64,000 bases of DNA from assembly GCF_963668215.1 (NCBI RefSeq), contig NZ_OY764190.1, forward strand, positions 2,046,001 to 2,110,000, in the 5' to 3' direction. The notes below the pieces were generated by a model. It made no database searches and was not told the DNA's origin. It saw only the letters and a program-made list of their open reading frames with translations. The first letter of the stretch is position 1. Each line of letters begins with the position of its first letter. The DNA comes from an uncultured Desulfosarcina sp. (GTDB lineage: Bacteria > Desulfobacterota > Desulfobacteria > Desulfobacterales > Desulfosarcinaceae). Below, in pieces: positions 15,334 to 24,074 of this stretch. The position numbers and the translations under genes were made by a program.

Positions 15334-16263
15334 ATGTACAGTCCCAAAGACATTATCGAAACCATCGCCGCGAACCTCAGGCAGACCCGCAATCCCTTCG
15401 GCATTCCCAATGCCCTGGTCAATCGGTGGTGGATCGACTGCGACCTGCCGTACACGGGAGACACCCTTTTGTTTACCGGCATGATGTATCAGTTCATCCC
15501 CTATATCGAAGCCTCCACCCGGGTTCTGGAACAATACGAAGACACGCCGTGGGCCGACTATCTGCGCTACGCCCGCTACGTGCCCGGCATCGTTTCGGGC
15601 CTGGGCCTGGCCCTGATGACGCCGGGCCGGGAAAAGCGCAAGTTCAACCGGATCCTGCACGACATTGTGCGTATCCTCAAGGCCTCGAAGGTGGACTTTT
15701 TCTATCATCCCCAACTGGACCAGTACAGCGGGGTGCTGCCCTACGATCTCGGGGATCAGAAAACGTTTGTCCGCCACGCCCGCTGGGTGGCCAAGCGCCT
15801 GCAGTCCGCAGGCATCAGACGGCTGATCACGGTGGATCCCCACACGACCTACGCCCTGAAAGAACTCTACCCCAAATATACCGGCATCCGATTCGAGGTG
15901 TCTCCCTACTTCGAGAAGATCGACCTGCCCGAGGCCGAGAGCACCCGGACGGTCACCCTTCACGATCCGTGCTTTTACGGCCGGTACCTGGGGCTGTCCG
16001 ACGTTCCGGAAGAGAAACTGGCCCGGCTCGGGGTCACCTGCCGGCCCGTGTCCCAATCCGGTGCCTTTACCCACTGCTGCGGCGGCCCGGCCGAATCGAT
16101 TTCGCCCAGACTGGCCGGTGAAATCGGCGGCCGGAGAATGGCGCAGCTTGAAACCACCGGTGCTCCGCTGGTCGCCATGTGCCCCATCTGTCTGGGCAAC
16201 CTGCGCAAAACCGGTGCCGAGGTGGCCGACCTCTCGTCGGTCATCGCCGATGCCATGGCCTGA
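15334..16263 (+). CDS. hdrB: HdrB-like CCG-domain protein
   Basis: 309 residues. HdrB proteins normally have two CCG domains binding non-cubane [4Fe-4S] clusters at the disulfide-reducing site. Here only the C-terminal domain is complete: HDPCFYGRYLG (about 213), HCCGGPAESISP (about 247) and MCPICLGNL (about 286). The N-terminal half, DTLLFTGMMYQFIPYIE, has lost its Cys residues. It may therefore act with a substrate other than CoM-S-S-CoB, which is absent in bacteria; electron transfer to MetVF or a sulfur-carrier disulfide are candidates. Confidence 0.82.
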   Translation: MYSPKDIIETIAANLRQTRNPFGIPNALVNRWWIDCDLPYTGDTLLFTGMMYQFIPYIEASTRVLEQYEDTPWADYLRYARYVPGIVSGLGLALMTPGREKRKFNRILHDIVRILKASKVDFFYHPQLDQYSGVLPYDLGDQKTFVRHARWVAKRLQSAGIRRLITVDPHTTYALKELYPKYTGIRFEVSPYFEKIDLPEAESTRTVTLHDPCFYGRYLGLSDVPEEKLARLGVTCRPVSQSGAFTHCCGGPAESISPRLAGEIGGRRMAQLETTGAPLVAMCPICLGNLRKTGAEVADLSSVIADAMA

Positions 16264-16311
16264 TATTGCAAGCTCAAGAACGATTTTACTTACAGAAAGG
16301 AAACCAAGACC

Positions 16312-16686
16312 ATGTCAGAAAAAGAAGAAAAAATCCTCTATGTCAGCACCCACGGAGATGAAAACCTGGACAAGGCCACCGTCCCCTTTGTTCTGGCCAA
16401 TGCCGCCCTGGCCATGGATACCCAGGCCACTGTCGTTCTCCAGACCAACGCCGTGGTATTCGCCAAAAAAGGCTTTGCCGACACCGTACCGGCCAGCGGC
16501 GGTTTTCCTCCCATGAAGAAATTGCTCGCGGATTTCATCGAGCAGGGCGGCACCATCTGGGTTTGCGGTCCCTGCATCAAGGCGCGGGGCATCTCTCCGG
16601 ATGACCTGATCGAAGAGGCCACGATAATGGCCGGCGCTCAGCTCAACATCGCCGCGATCGAGGCGGATGCGGTATTCGTTTATTAG
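16312..16686 (+). CDS. DsrE-family sulfurtransferase-like protein
   Basis: 124 residues of DsrE/DsrF fold: ILYVSTHGDENLDKATVPF, then ATVVLQTNAVVFAKKGF and GGTIWVCGPCIKARGI with Cys at about residues 84 and 87 (C-G-P-C), close to the position of the persulfide-binding Cys of DsrE/TusD. These proteins take sulfur from TusA-type carriers. AGAAAGGAAA precedes the start. A tusA in the same operon makes a TusA-to-DsrE relay likely. Confidence 0.85.
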   Translation: MSEKEEKILYVSTHGDENLDKATVPFVLANAALAMDTQATVVLQTNAVVFAKKGFADTVPASGGFPPMKKLLADFIEQGGTIWVCGPCIKARGISPDDLIEEATIMAGAQLNIAAIEADAVFVY

Positions 16687-16725
16687 CCCCATATTCCAGG
16701 AACCCGAACCCTACGAGGCATTCCC

Positions 16726-17427
16726 ATGACTGGCACCCAGCCTAACCGTCCACCGCTGCGGATCACCGACTTGATCTCGCGGCACAATGCGGGGTCGACC
16801 GTCGTCTGCAACACCGCGTTCGATATCCTGCCGGTTGACTTCGAACATCGGTCCAGCCCGTTCAAGGCGTTTATCTTTCTGTGTCAGTACAGCGGGACCG
16901 TCGACGGGGTCGATTATACGTTTCGAAAGTGTTATGCGCGCGGATGCCCGCACAATCTCTGTCCCCATGTTTCCCAGGCGGTGCTGATCGCCAACCGCTA
17001 CCTGCAGCGGGACTATCATCGCCTGGAAACAGCCGGTATCCCAATCGAAAAAAAGCTGTTTTCTCTTGAGGAGATGGTGCTCAAGTTCGACCGGCAGCAG
17101 GATGCGGACGGTCCGGCCATGGCGCTTTACGATTATGTCCAACTGGCCGGAGAAGGCCGGGAGGTTGCCATCCGGCCGACCCTGGAGTTCGTTACCGCGG
17201 TGGAGCATTTTGATCGTTTCGAGAACAAGACGGTTTTTCTAATGGCCGATTTTGCCGTTACCTGCCAGGGAAAGACAGTTCACCTGGAACGCTGCCTGGC
17301 CTGTTATCCCGTCGACAATGAAGCCGAGGAGCGACAGGCCAAGATCGAACTGGCCAATGCCCGCCTCGAACTGCTCTACCGGGATCTGGAATCGGCGGGC
17401 GGGAAGGCTGAAAAACCATTTTTTTAA
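16726..17427 (+). CDS. Unknown conserved-looking Cys-rich protein in the hdr-metVF operon
   Basis: 233 residues; I do not recognise the family. It is soluble, with no signal or membrane segment. Two Cys motifs stand out: KCYARGCPHNLCPHVSQAV (C-x4-C-x4-C-x-H, about residues 66-84) and RCLACYPVDNEAEER (about 190-204). A third Cys lies in FLCQYSG (about 53). The C-terminal 35 residues are a charged helix. It sits 40 bp after the dsrE-like gene and 32 bp before metV in the same orientation, so it belongs to the operon. A metal or FeS site that adapts MetVF to the Hdr complex is a guess. Confidence 0.7.
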   Translation: MTGTQPNRPPLRITDLISRHNAGSTVVCNTAFDILPVDFEHRSSPFKAFIFLCQYSGTVDGVDYTFRKCYARGCPHNLCPHVSQAVLIANRYLQRDYHRLETAGIPIEKKLFSLEEMVLKFDRQQDADGPAMALYDYVQLAGEGREVAIRPTLEFVTAVEHFDRFENKTVFLMADFAVTCQGKTVHLERCLACYPVDNEAEERQAKIELANARLELLYRDLESAGGKAEKPFF

Positions 17428-17458
17428 GTCGTTTTCATTTACATAAGGAGGGGGCTCT

Positions 17459-18178
17459 ATGCACGCCACCATTCAGAAACCCATCGAAGAGATCGTCAGT
17501 TATATCCGGTCCGGGGAGAAAGTGTTCGTTGTCGGCTGCAACAACTGCGCCTGGAAGTGTCACTCCGGAGGAGAAGGCGAAACCGAAAAAATGGCCGAGC
17601 GGTTGACCCGGCGCGGCGTAGAGGTGGTCGGCTATACCGTTCCCGGTCCCCAAGGCATGTCGCTTTGCAAGCTGGATCATACCCGCAAGGTGCTCCAGGA
17701 AGATTACGCCGACCAGATTGCCAACGCCGACAGCTTCCTGGTTCTGGGTTGCGGCCAGGGCGTTCACACGGTCATCGACGCCACCGACGGCGGCATGGTG
17801 CATCCGGGCTGCGATACCATATTTGGCGGTGAAACCGTATCGGCAGAAGACATCGAGGAATACTGTTCCCTGTGCGGCGAGTGCATCATCGAATTCACCG
17901 GAGGCCTGTGCCCCATGACCCTGTGTTCCAAGCAGCTGCTCAACGGACCCTGCGGCGGCGCCGAAAATGGCATGTGCGAGGTGGACAAGGAGCGCCCCTG
18001 CGGCTGGGTGATGATCTACGAGCGGCTGAAAAAACTGGGCCGGCTGGAACTGCTCGATCCCTATCAGAAGCCCAAGAATCACGCCAAGTGGAGCCGCCCC
18101 CGGACGCTGAAGGTCAGCGAAACCGAAGCCACCTTCTGTTCCCAGGCCGGCAAGGTCACCGTCAGCAACCAGGACTGA
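17459..18178 (+). CDS. metV: MetV, methylene-THF reductase C-terminal-domain partner
   Basis: 239 residues. N-terminal half: KVFVVGCNNCAWKCHSGG (Cys at about 25, 28, 32) and FLVLGCGQGVHTVID. C-terminal half holds the MetV signature, CSLCGECIIEFTGGLCPM, TLCSKQLLNGPCGGAENG, MCEVDKERPCGWVMIYERL. MetV is the FeS/zinc partner of bacterial MetF; in Moorella thermoacetica MetFV forms a complex with HdrABC and MvhD, and the same gene set is together here. The start has a strong AAGGAGG ribosome site. 27 bp separate it from metF. Confidence 0.93.
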   Translation: MHATIQKPIEEIVSYIRSGEKVFVVGCNNCAWKCHSGGEGETEKMAERLTRRGVEVVGYTVPGPQGMSLCKLDHTRKVLQEDYADQIANADSFLVLGCGQGVHTVIDATDGGMVHPGCDTIFGGETVSAEDIEEYCSLCGECIIEFTGGLCPMTLCSKQLLNGPCGGAENGMCEVDKERPCGWVMIYERLKKLGRLELLDPYQKPKNHAKWSRPRTLKVSETEATFCSQAGKVTVSNQD

Positions 18179-18205
18179 ATAGACGAAAGATAAAGGAGTC
18201 GTGTC

Positions 18206-19102
18206 ATGAAACTGACCACCCTGTTCGATAAAGGCGAATTTGTCGTTACCGGTGAAGTGGGTCCCATCAAGGGCGCCGTCAACCGGGACAAATCCATCGA
18301 TCCCACCTGTACCCAGGAGGCCAAATACCTGCAGGGATGGGTTCATGCGGTCAACGTCACCGACAACCAGAGCGCCGTGATGCGGCTGGGGTCTCTGGCT
18401 GCCAGCGTGGGGCTGAAGCAAAAAGGGATCGAGCCGGTCTACCAGCTCACCTGCCGGGACCGCAACCGCATCGCCCTGCAGAGCGATCTGCTCACCGCGT
18501 ACTCGCTGGGAATCGACAACGTTTTGCTGATTACCGGCGACCACATCCAACTCGGCGACCACAAGGAGGCCAAGCCGGTGTTCGATCTGGATTCGGTGCA
18601 GCTCATCGACATGGCCATGGGTCTGCGCAACGGCCATGACATTACCGGCAATGAAATCGAAAATCCGCCGGACATGGCCTACGGCGCCGTGGTCAATCCC
18701 AACTTCGAGCCGCTGGATCTTCAGTTGATGAAAATGAAAAAGAAGGTCGATGCCGGCGCCGAGTTTTTCCAGACCCAGGCGGTGTACGACCGCAAGGTGT
18801 TCGAAACCTTCATGAACAAGGCGTCCAAGATGAACGTTCCCATCCAGGTGGGGCTGGTGGTGCTAAAATCCCCCCAGATGGGCAAGTTCATGAATAAAAA
18901 CGTATCCGGTATCGAGGTGCCCCAGTCCTGGATCGACGAGATCGGGAGCGTGGAAAAGGAAGACCGCAAAATGAAAGCGGCCGAGATGATGGGCCGCTTT
19001 CTCGCGGAGATCAAAGATATGGTTCAGGGCGTGCATCTGATGCCCCTTGGATGGGCCGACATCGTTCCCAAGATCTTGCAGACCGCCCGCATCGCGGTAT
19101 AA
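18206..19102 (+). CDS. metF: Methylenetetrahydrofolate reductase
   Basis: 298 residues, FAD TIM-barrel enzyme that interconverts methylene-THF and methyl-THF in the Wood-Ljungdahl pathway. It shows the N-terminal catalytic Glu segment FVVTGEVGP, VYQLTCRDRNRIALQSDLL, NVLLITGDH (about 110) and GAEFFQTQAVYD (about 185). The insertion-free short form fits the MetV-dependent type, which lacks direct NAD(P)H use. It is the last gene of the operon; only 53 bp separate it from the convergent galU and I see no clear hairpin terminator there. Confidence 0.95.
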   Translation: MKLTTLFDKGEFVVTGEVGPIKGAVNRDKSIDPTCTQEAKYLQGWVHAVNVTDNQSAVMRLGSLAASVGLKQKGIEPVYQLTCRDRNRIALQSDLLTAYSLGIDNVLLITGDHIQLGDHKEAKPVFDLDSVQLIDMAMGLRNGHDITGNEIENPPDMAYGAVVNPNFEPLDLQLMKMKKKVDAGAEFFQTQAVYDRKVFETFMNKASKMNVPIQVGLVVLKSPQMGKFMNKNVSGIEVPQSWIDEIGSVEKEDRKMKAAEMMGRFLAEIKDMVQGVHLMPLGWADIVPKILQTARIAV

Positions 19103-19155
19103 TACATGACTGAAGACGAAAAGCGGTTGCAACCATTCAGGCTTCTTGGCGTGTC

Positions 19156-20028
19156 CTAATAAGACTCGATCAGCTGCCGGATAAAGGGCAGCAGCCGCTC
19201 GCGCATTTCCGGCCGGTCGAAGGAAAAGGCCAGGTTGGCCATCTGAAAACCGGCTTTATCACCACAGTCGAAGCGGGTGCCTTCGTAGCGGTAGCCGTAA
19301 ATATCCTGGGTTTTTAGCAGCCGGGCCATGGCATCGGTAATCTGGATTTCACCGCCGGCACCCACTTCCTTATTGTCCAGGATCTCGAAAATTTCCGGGG
19401 TAAGGACATACCGGCCGATGATGGCCAGATTGGAAGGCGCCTTTTCCGGCGCTGGCTTTTCCACCAGTCCGCGAATCTTGGTGACGCCGTCCACCGGTGG
19501 ATCGGCGTCCAGGATGCCGTATTTGCTGGTATCCTGCGGAGCCACCTCCACCACCGAAACGATGGAAGACTGCAGCTTGTCGAATTTTTCGATCATCTGC
19601 TTCAAGACCGGTTTTTCCGCCTTGATCAAATCGTCGGCCAGCAGAACGGCAAAGGGTTCGTTGCCCACGAGATTGCGGGCGCACCAGATGGCATGTCCCA
19701 GACCCAGGGGCTGGGCCTGGCGGGTGTAGCTGATGGAGCCGGATTCCGGAATCAGGCCGTGGATCTGTTTCAGTTCAGCGTCCTTGCCCCGGGCCATGAG
19801 CATGTGTTCCAGTTCGCAGCTGTGATCGAAATGGTTTTCGATGGCCTTCTTGCCGGCACCGGTGACAAAGATGATTTCCGTGATACCGGAGGCATAGGCC
19901 TCTTCGACGGCATACTGGATCAGGGGTTTGTCCACGATGGGAAGCATTTCCTTGGCCATGGCCTTGGTGGCCGGAAGAAAACGGGTACCTAAACCGGCGA
20001 CGGGAAAAACCGCTTTTCTGACTTTCAT
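19156..20028 (-). CDS. galU: UTP-glucose-1-phosphate uridylyltransferase
   Basis: 290 residues, makes UDP-glucose for envelope polysaccharides. Signature AGLGTRFLPATKAMAKEMLP at the N-terminus (nucleotide binding), then VDKPLIQYAVEEAY, FAVLLADDLI (metal-binding Asp) and GLVEKPAPEKAPSNLAIIGR. Length is standard. Convergent with metF and upstream, 32 bp away, of nothing else on its strand except ilvE, which precedes it and may share a transcript. Confidence 0.95.
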   Translation of the reverse strand: MKVRKAVFPVAGLGTRFLPATKAMAKEMLPIVDKPLIQYAVEEAYASGITEIIFVTGAGKKAIENHFDHSCELEHMLMARGKDAELKQIHGLIPESGSISYTRQAQPLGLGHAIWCARNLVGNEPFAVLLADDLIKAEKPVLKQMIEKFDKLQSSIVSVVEVAPQDTSKYGILDADPPVDGVTKIRGLVEKPAPEKAPSNLAIIGRYVLTPEIFEILDNKEVGAGGEIQITDAMARLLKTQDIYGYRYEGTRFDCGDKAGFQMANLAFSFDRPEMRERLLPFIRQLIESY

Positions 20029-20060
20029 GCAAGCTCCTGTTTCTACATGGAACGTTTCTC

Positions 20061-21122
20061 TCAGACCGTTTCAATCCACGCTGCCGGGCCTTCGATGGCG
20101 CCGTACTGAATATCCTGAATGGCCTCGAAAAAGCGATGGGCCAGGGGGCCGACCTGCCCGTCACCGACGGTGATGACGGTGTCTCCGTATTTCAGTTCGC
20201 CCACCGGCGAAATGACGGCGGCAGTGCCGGAGCCGAAAATTTCCTTGAGGTGGCCCGAAGCGTGGGCGTTCATCACTTCGTCGATGCTGATTTTGCGCTC
20301 GGAGACCTTCAGCCCCCATGTTTTCCCCAATTCGAGTACCGAATTGCGGGTGACGCCGGGCAGGATGCTGCCCGAAAGCATGGGGGTGATCAGTTCGTCG
20401 TCGATGACGAAGAAAATATTCATGGCGCCAACTTCTTCGATATACTTCAACTCGACGCCGTCCAGCCATAGCACCTGGGTATAGCCGGCCTTGTGGGCCG
20501 CTTCGCCGGCGAACAGGCTGGCCGCATAGTTGCCCGGGGTCTTGGTGTCCCCCATACCGCCGCGAACGGCGCGGACATGATCCTTGGTGACCATGATTTT
20601 TACCGGATTGAACCCTTCGGCATAGTAGGCCCCCACCGGACTCAGAATGATGAAGAACCGGTAGGTGAACGACGCCCGGACGCCTAAAAAGGGGTCCATG
20701 GCAATGATGGTCGGCCGGATGTACAGGGAGGTCCCCGGCTGGCTGGGCACCCACGCCTGTTCGACGTCCAGCAGTTGCTTGAGTGCGTCCAGGGCAAAGG
20801 CTTCGTCGATTTCGGGGATGCAGAGCTTGCGGTTGGAGTGGTTGATCCGTTTGAAATTTTCCTGGGGCCGGAATAGCTGAATCTTGCCCTGTTTGTTGCG
20901 ATAGGCTTTCAGCCCTTCGAAAACGCCCTGGCCATAGTGCAGAACCATGGTAGAGGGGTCCATCGAAATAGGACCATAAGGCTCGATGCGCGGGTTATGC
21001 CACCCCTTTTCCACGCTGTAGTCCATGTTGAACATGTGGTCGGTAAAAATAGTGCCGAATCCCAGTTTGTTTTCATCCGGCTTGGGTTTCAGTTGATCGG
21101 CTTTGGTGATGGAAATCTGCAT
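20061..21122 (-). CDS. ilvE: Branched-chain amino acid aminotransferase
   Basis: 353 residues, class IV PLP transaminase of the longer (BCAT2-like) form. Key parts are GQGVFEGLKAYRNKQGKIQLFRP (about residues 64-86, shown in part), the PLP lysine in GVELKYIEEVGAMNIFFV (about 225-242, with the catalytic Lys in the preceding strand), and ILPGVTRNSVLEL. The start at 21122 has a CCAGGAGGG ribosome site. It performs the last step of leucine, isoleucine and valine synthesis. Confidence 0.93.
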   Translation of the reverse strand: MQISITKADQLKPKPDENKLGFGTIFTDHMFNMDYSVEKGWHNPRIEPYGPISMDPSTMVLHYGQGVFEGLKAYRNKQGKIQLFRPQENFKRINHSNRKLCIPEIDEAFALDALKQLLDVEQAWVPSQPGTSLYIRPTIIAMDPFLGVRASFTYRFFIILSPVGAYYAEGFNPVKIMVTKDHVRAVRGGMGDTKTPGNYAASLFAGEAAHKAGYTQVLWLDGVELKYIEEVGAMNIFFVIDDELITPMLSGSILPGVTRNSVLELGKTWGLKVSERKISIDEVMNAHASGHLKEIFGSGTAAVISPVGELKYGDTVITVGDGQVGPLAHRFFEAIQDIQYGAIEGPAAWIETV

Positions 21123-21315
21123 GGCAGCCCTCCTGGCTCGGCGGTACGGTTTTCGGTCCGTCTTTCGAAAGTTAAAAAATCAATTAAACCGGTTCTGGGA
21201 AAAAATTAAGGCAGATACACGGATTGGATAATAGGTACACCCATTTTATTCGTGAGTCAACGCAAGGCCGGTTGATAAATGCAAAGGCCATCCGGCAAGG
21301 CGGTTTTCGAATGAC

Positions 21316-22413
21316 TCAATAGATGCTCCTGGTGGTACCGGCGTCGAACAGATGCAGATGGTTCAGGTTCATGGCCATGCGCAACTGCTGGCCTGCCTTG
21401 AAAATTCTGCGGCCTTCGCTTTTGGCGATGAAAGAAATCCCATTGAAATTCATGTGCATGTGGGTTTCACCCCCTAGCGGTTCGACGACTTCCACCACGC
21501 CTTCGACCTTCCATTCGTCGGGAAAACCGCCGTTGCCGTTGTCCACGGTGAAGTCTTCGGTACGCAGGCCCATGATCACATCGGTTTCCGGCTGAATCGC
21601 CATATTTTCCTTTTCAGGGACGGGTATGCTGAGCTGGTCGTTGAAGCGGATATCCAGGCGGTCGCCGTTGCTGACAATGCGGGCGGGCACCAGGTTCATG
21701 GGGGGGCTGCCGATGAAGCCGGCCACAAAGGTGTTGGTCGGATTCTGAAACAGCTCCATGGGTTGGCCCACCTGTTCGATATTGCCGTTGCGCATCACCA
21801 CGATGCGGTCGGCCAGGGTCATGGCCTCCACCTGGTCATGGGTGACGTAAATGATCGTGGCCTGCACTTTCTGATGCAGCCGTTTGATTTCGGTGCGCAT
21901 CTGGGTTCGCAGTTTGGCGTCCAGGTTGGACAGCGGCTCATCGAAGAGAAAAACGGAGGGCTTGCGGACGATGGCCCGGCCCATGGCCACGCGTTGGCGT
22001 TGGCCGCCGGATAGTTGATGCGGCTTGCGCTGCAGCAGTTCCTCCAAGCCCAATATGCCGGCGGCTTCGTTGACCCGTTCGAGGATCTCCGCCTTCGGGG
22101 TTTTGCTCAACTTGAGTCCGAAACTCATGTTGTTGAAGACATTCATGTGGGGATAGAGGGCGTAGTTTTGAAAGACCATGGCCACATCCCGGTCCTTGGG
22201 CGCGACATTGTTGACAACGCGTTCGCCGATGCTGACCGAACCCGAGGTGATCTTCTCGAGGCCGGCCACCATGCGCAGTACCGTGGATTTGCCGCACCCG
22301 GAAGGGCCGACCAGGACCACGAACTCCTTGTTGCCGATATCCAGACTGATGCCGTGAACCACTTCCGTCTTGCCGAATTTTTTAACGATGTCCTTGAGAA
22401 TGACCTGTGCCAT
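21316..22413 (-). CDS. ugpC: sn-Glycerol-3-phosphate ABC transporter ATP-binding protein
   Basis: 365 residues. Walker A GPSGCGKST (about 37), signature LSGGQRQR (about 135), Walker B VFLFDEP and H-loop YVTHD, followed by a C-terminal OB-fold regulatory domain as in MalK/UgpC. The start at 22413 is set by similarity (MAQVILKDIVKKFGKTEVV); the frame reaches 22584 without a good ribosome site, and the SD at 22413 is itself weak. It is divergent from ugpB-ugpA-ugpE, so transporter expression needs two promoters in the shared 255 bp. Confidence 0.9.
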   Translation of the reverse strand: MAQVILKDIVKKFGKTEVVHGISLDIGNKEFVVLVGPSGCGKSTVLRMVAGLEKITSGSVSIGERVVNNVAPKDRDVAMVFQNYALYPHMNVFNNMSFGLKLSKTPKAEILERVNEAAGILGLEELLQRKPHQLSGGQRQRVAMGRAIVRKPSVFLFDEPLSNLDAKLRTQMRTEIKRLHQKVQATIIYVTHDQVEAMTLADRIVVMRNGNIEQVGQPMELFQNPTNTFVAGFIGSPPMNLVPARIVSNGDRLDIRFNDQLSIPVPEKENMAIQPETDVIMGLRTEDFTVDNGNGGFPDEWKVEGVVEVVEPLGGETHMHMNFNGISFIAKSEGRRIFKAGQQLRMAMNLNHLHLFDAGTTRSIY

Positions 22414-22561
22414 GGATGATCCGTTTGCCAGTGGGTGGTTTGTGTTGCTGAAAAATGACCATGCTTTTCCCTTCCAAGTCAAGCAATTGTTAACCGACGG
22501 TTTGTTTTTTCTCATGGAATCGGAATCGCCTATCGTTTGACTTTTATGGGCCAATAAATAC

Positions 22562-22590
22562 TTGACTAGTGAGAAGGAACCCATTACCCT
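22562..22590 (+). promoter_or_regulatory. Candidate ugpB promoter
   Basis: TTGACT (22562-22567) and TACCCT (22585-22590), spacer 17 bp, about 80 bp before the ugpB start. The -35 is strong and the -10 weak. I see no clear Pho box in this intergenic region by eye. Confidence 0.35.
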
Positions 22591-22668
22591 AGATTCAGTA
22601 CGGGAGGAGACCCCCTTTTTATAACTATTTTCAATCGGTTACATTTAAATCAAGAGGAGAGTGCAGCC

Positions 22669-23991
22669 ATGATGAAAAAATTCATGATGTTGGCGGTAAT
22701 GGTGGTCCTGGCGGTGTTCGCCGCCGACCAGGTGTTTGCCAAACCCATTGAAATTCACTGGTGGCACGCCATGCGCGGCGCCCGTGGCGAAACCCTGCAA
22801 AAGATCGTCGATGCCTTCAATGCGTCCCAGAGCGATTATGTCGTGGTGGCAACCAATAAGGGCAATTATGACGAAACGGTCAATGCCGGCGTGGCAGCCT
22901 ACCGGGCCAAAAAACACCCCCACATTCTACAGTCTTTCGAGGTAGGCACCCTGACCATGATGCTCTCCGGCGCCATCTACCCGGTCTACAAGCTGATGGC
23001 CGATCAGGGCTACAAGATCGATTGGGACAGCTACCTGCAGCCGGTGCTTTCCTACTACGTGGATGAAAACAACAACCTGCTTTCCATGCCGTTCAACTCC
23101 TCCACCCCGGTGATGTACTACAATGTCGACCTGTTCAAAGCCGCGGGCATCGATCTGCCGTCCAAGACCGAGCCGTTGACCTGGGATCAGGTGGGCGACA
23201 TCACGGCCAAGCTGGTGGCCTCCGGCGTGAAAAAAGGCATGGTGACTTCCTGGCAGTCCTGGGTCCAGGTCGAAAACTACAGCGCGATTCACGACATGCC
23301 ATTTGCATCCAAAGCCAACGGCTACGAAGGCCTGGATTGCGAACTGATGATCAACAACCCGAAGGTGGTCGGCCATCTTGCCCGGCTCAAGTCCTGGATG
23401 GCGGACAACCGCTTTTCCTATGAGGGACAGAAATACCAGGGCCCGCAGGCAGCCTTTGTTGGCGGAGATGCTGCCATCCTGATGGAGTCCATCAGCGGTA
23501 TCGGCAATGTGAAGAAGAACGCCAAGTTCGCCTGGGATCTGGCGCCCCTGCCCGTGGAAGCCAGCATGAAGGAACCCCAGAACAGCATCATCGGCGGTGC
23601 ATCCCTGTGGGTAATGAAAGGCCATCCCAAAAAAGAGTACAAGGGTGTGGCGGCCTTCCTCGACTTTCTGGCCCAGAATGACATGCAGGAGTTGTGGCAT
23701 ATGGAAACCGGGTATTTCCCGATTACCGTGACTGCTTACGAATCCCTGAAGAAAAAGGGCTACTTCGACGAAAATCCCTACCAGGAAGTGGGTATCAACC
23801 AGATGACCCGCCGCAGACCCACCAAAAATTCCCGGGGGCTTCGCCTGGGCTACTTCGTTCAGATCCGCAACATCATCAACGAAGAGATGGAACTGATCTG
23901 GAACGGCTCCAAGACCCCGCAGCAGGCCATGGACGATGCAGTGGCGCGCAGCAACGAAAAGCTGCGTGAGTTCGAAAAGACCTACAAATAG
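22669..23991 (+). CDS. ugpB: sn-Glycerol-3-phosphate ABC transporter substrate-binding protein
   Basis: 440 residues. Signal peptide MMKKFMMLAVMVVLAVFAAD with cleavage after VFA (about 24). The mature part begins KPIEIHWWHAMRG and has VPTY-like substrate-binding features of UgpB: FNASQSDYVVVATNKGNYDE, SMPFNSSTPVMYYN, and the C-terminal RLGYFVQIRNIINEEMELIW. A GAGGAGA ribosome site precedes it. Periplasmic. The glycerophosphodiesterase at 32.8 kb could supply its substrate. Confidence 0.93.
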   Translation: MMKKFMMLAVMVVLAVFAADQVFAKPIEIHWWHAMRGARGETLQKIVDAFNASQSDYVVVATNKGNYDETVNAGVAAYRAKKHPHILQSFEVGTLTMMLSGAIYPVYKLMADQGYKIDWDSYLQPVLSYYVDENNNLLSMPFNSSTPVMYYNVDLFKAAGIDLPSKTEPLTWDQVGDITAKLVASGVKKGMVTSWQSWVQVENYSAIHDMPFASKANGYEGLDCELMINNPKVVGHLARLKSWMADNRFSYEGQKYQGPQAAFVGGDAAILMESISGIGNVKKNAKFAWDLAPLPVEASMKEPQNSIIGGASLWVMKGHPKKEYKGVAAFLDFLAQNDMQELWHMETGYFPITVTAYESLKKKGYFDENPYQEVGINQMTRRRPTKNSRGLRLGYFVQIRNIINEEMELIWNGSKTPQQAMDDAVARSNEKLREFEKTYK

Positions 23992-24022
23992 GTTCCTATT
24001 ATTCAGAACAACGGGATGGATT

Positions 24023-24050
24023 GTAGGGGCGAAAGATTTTTCGCCCCTAC
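24023..24050. repeat. REP-like palindrome between ugpB and ugpA
   Basis: GTAGGGGCGAAA (24023-24034) and TTTCGCCCCTAC (24039-24050) form a perfect 12-bp stem with a 4-nt loop. The GTAGGGGC/GCCCCTAC ends match the REP elements around the transposase at 54.8-55.5 kb. In ugp mRNA it would form a hairpin that could stabilise the ugpB message. Confidence 0.75.
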
Positions 24051-24074
24051 TGCCCCAGCCGATGCCGGATACCC

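Noticed and set aside
17435..18637. Long minus-strand open frame (400 codons) opposite metV and metF
   Set aside because: Antisense shadow of high-G+C coding sequence; no domain and metV/metF are certain.
19106..19159. 17-codon frame between metF and galU
   Set aside because: No ribosome site and overlaps the end of galU; not supportable.
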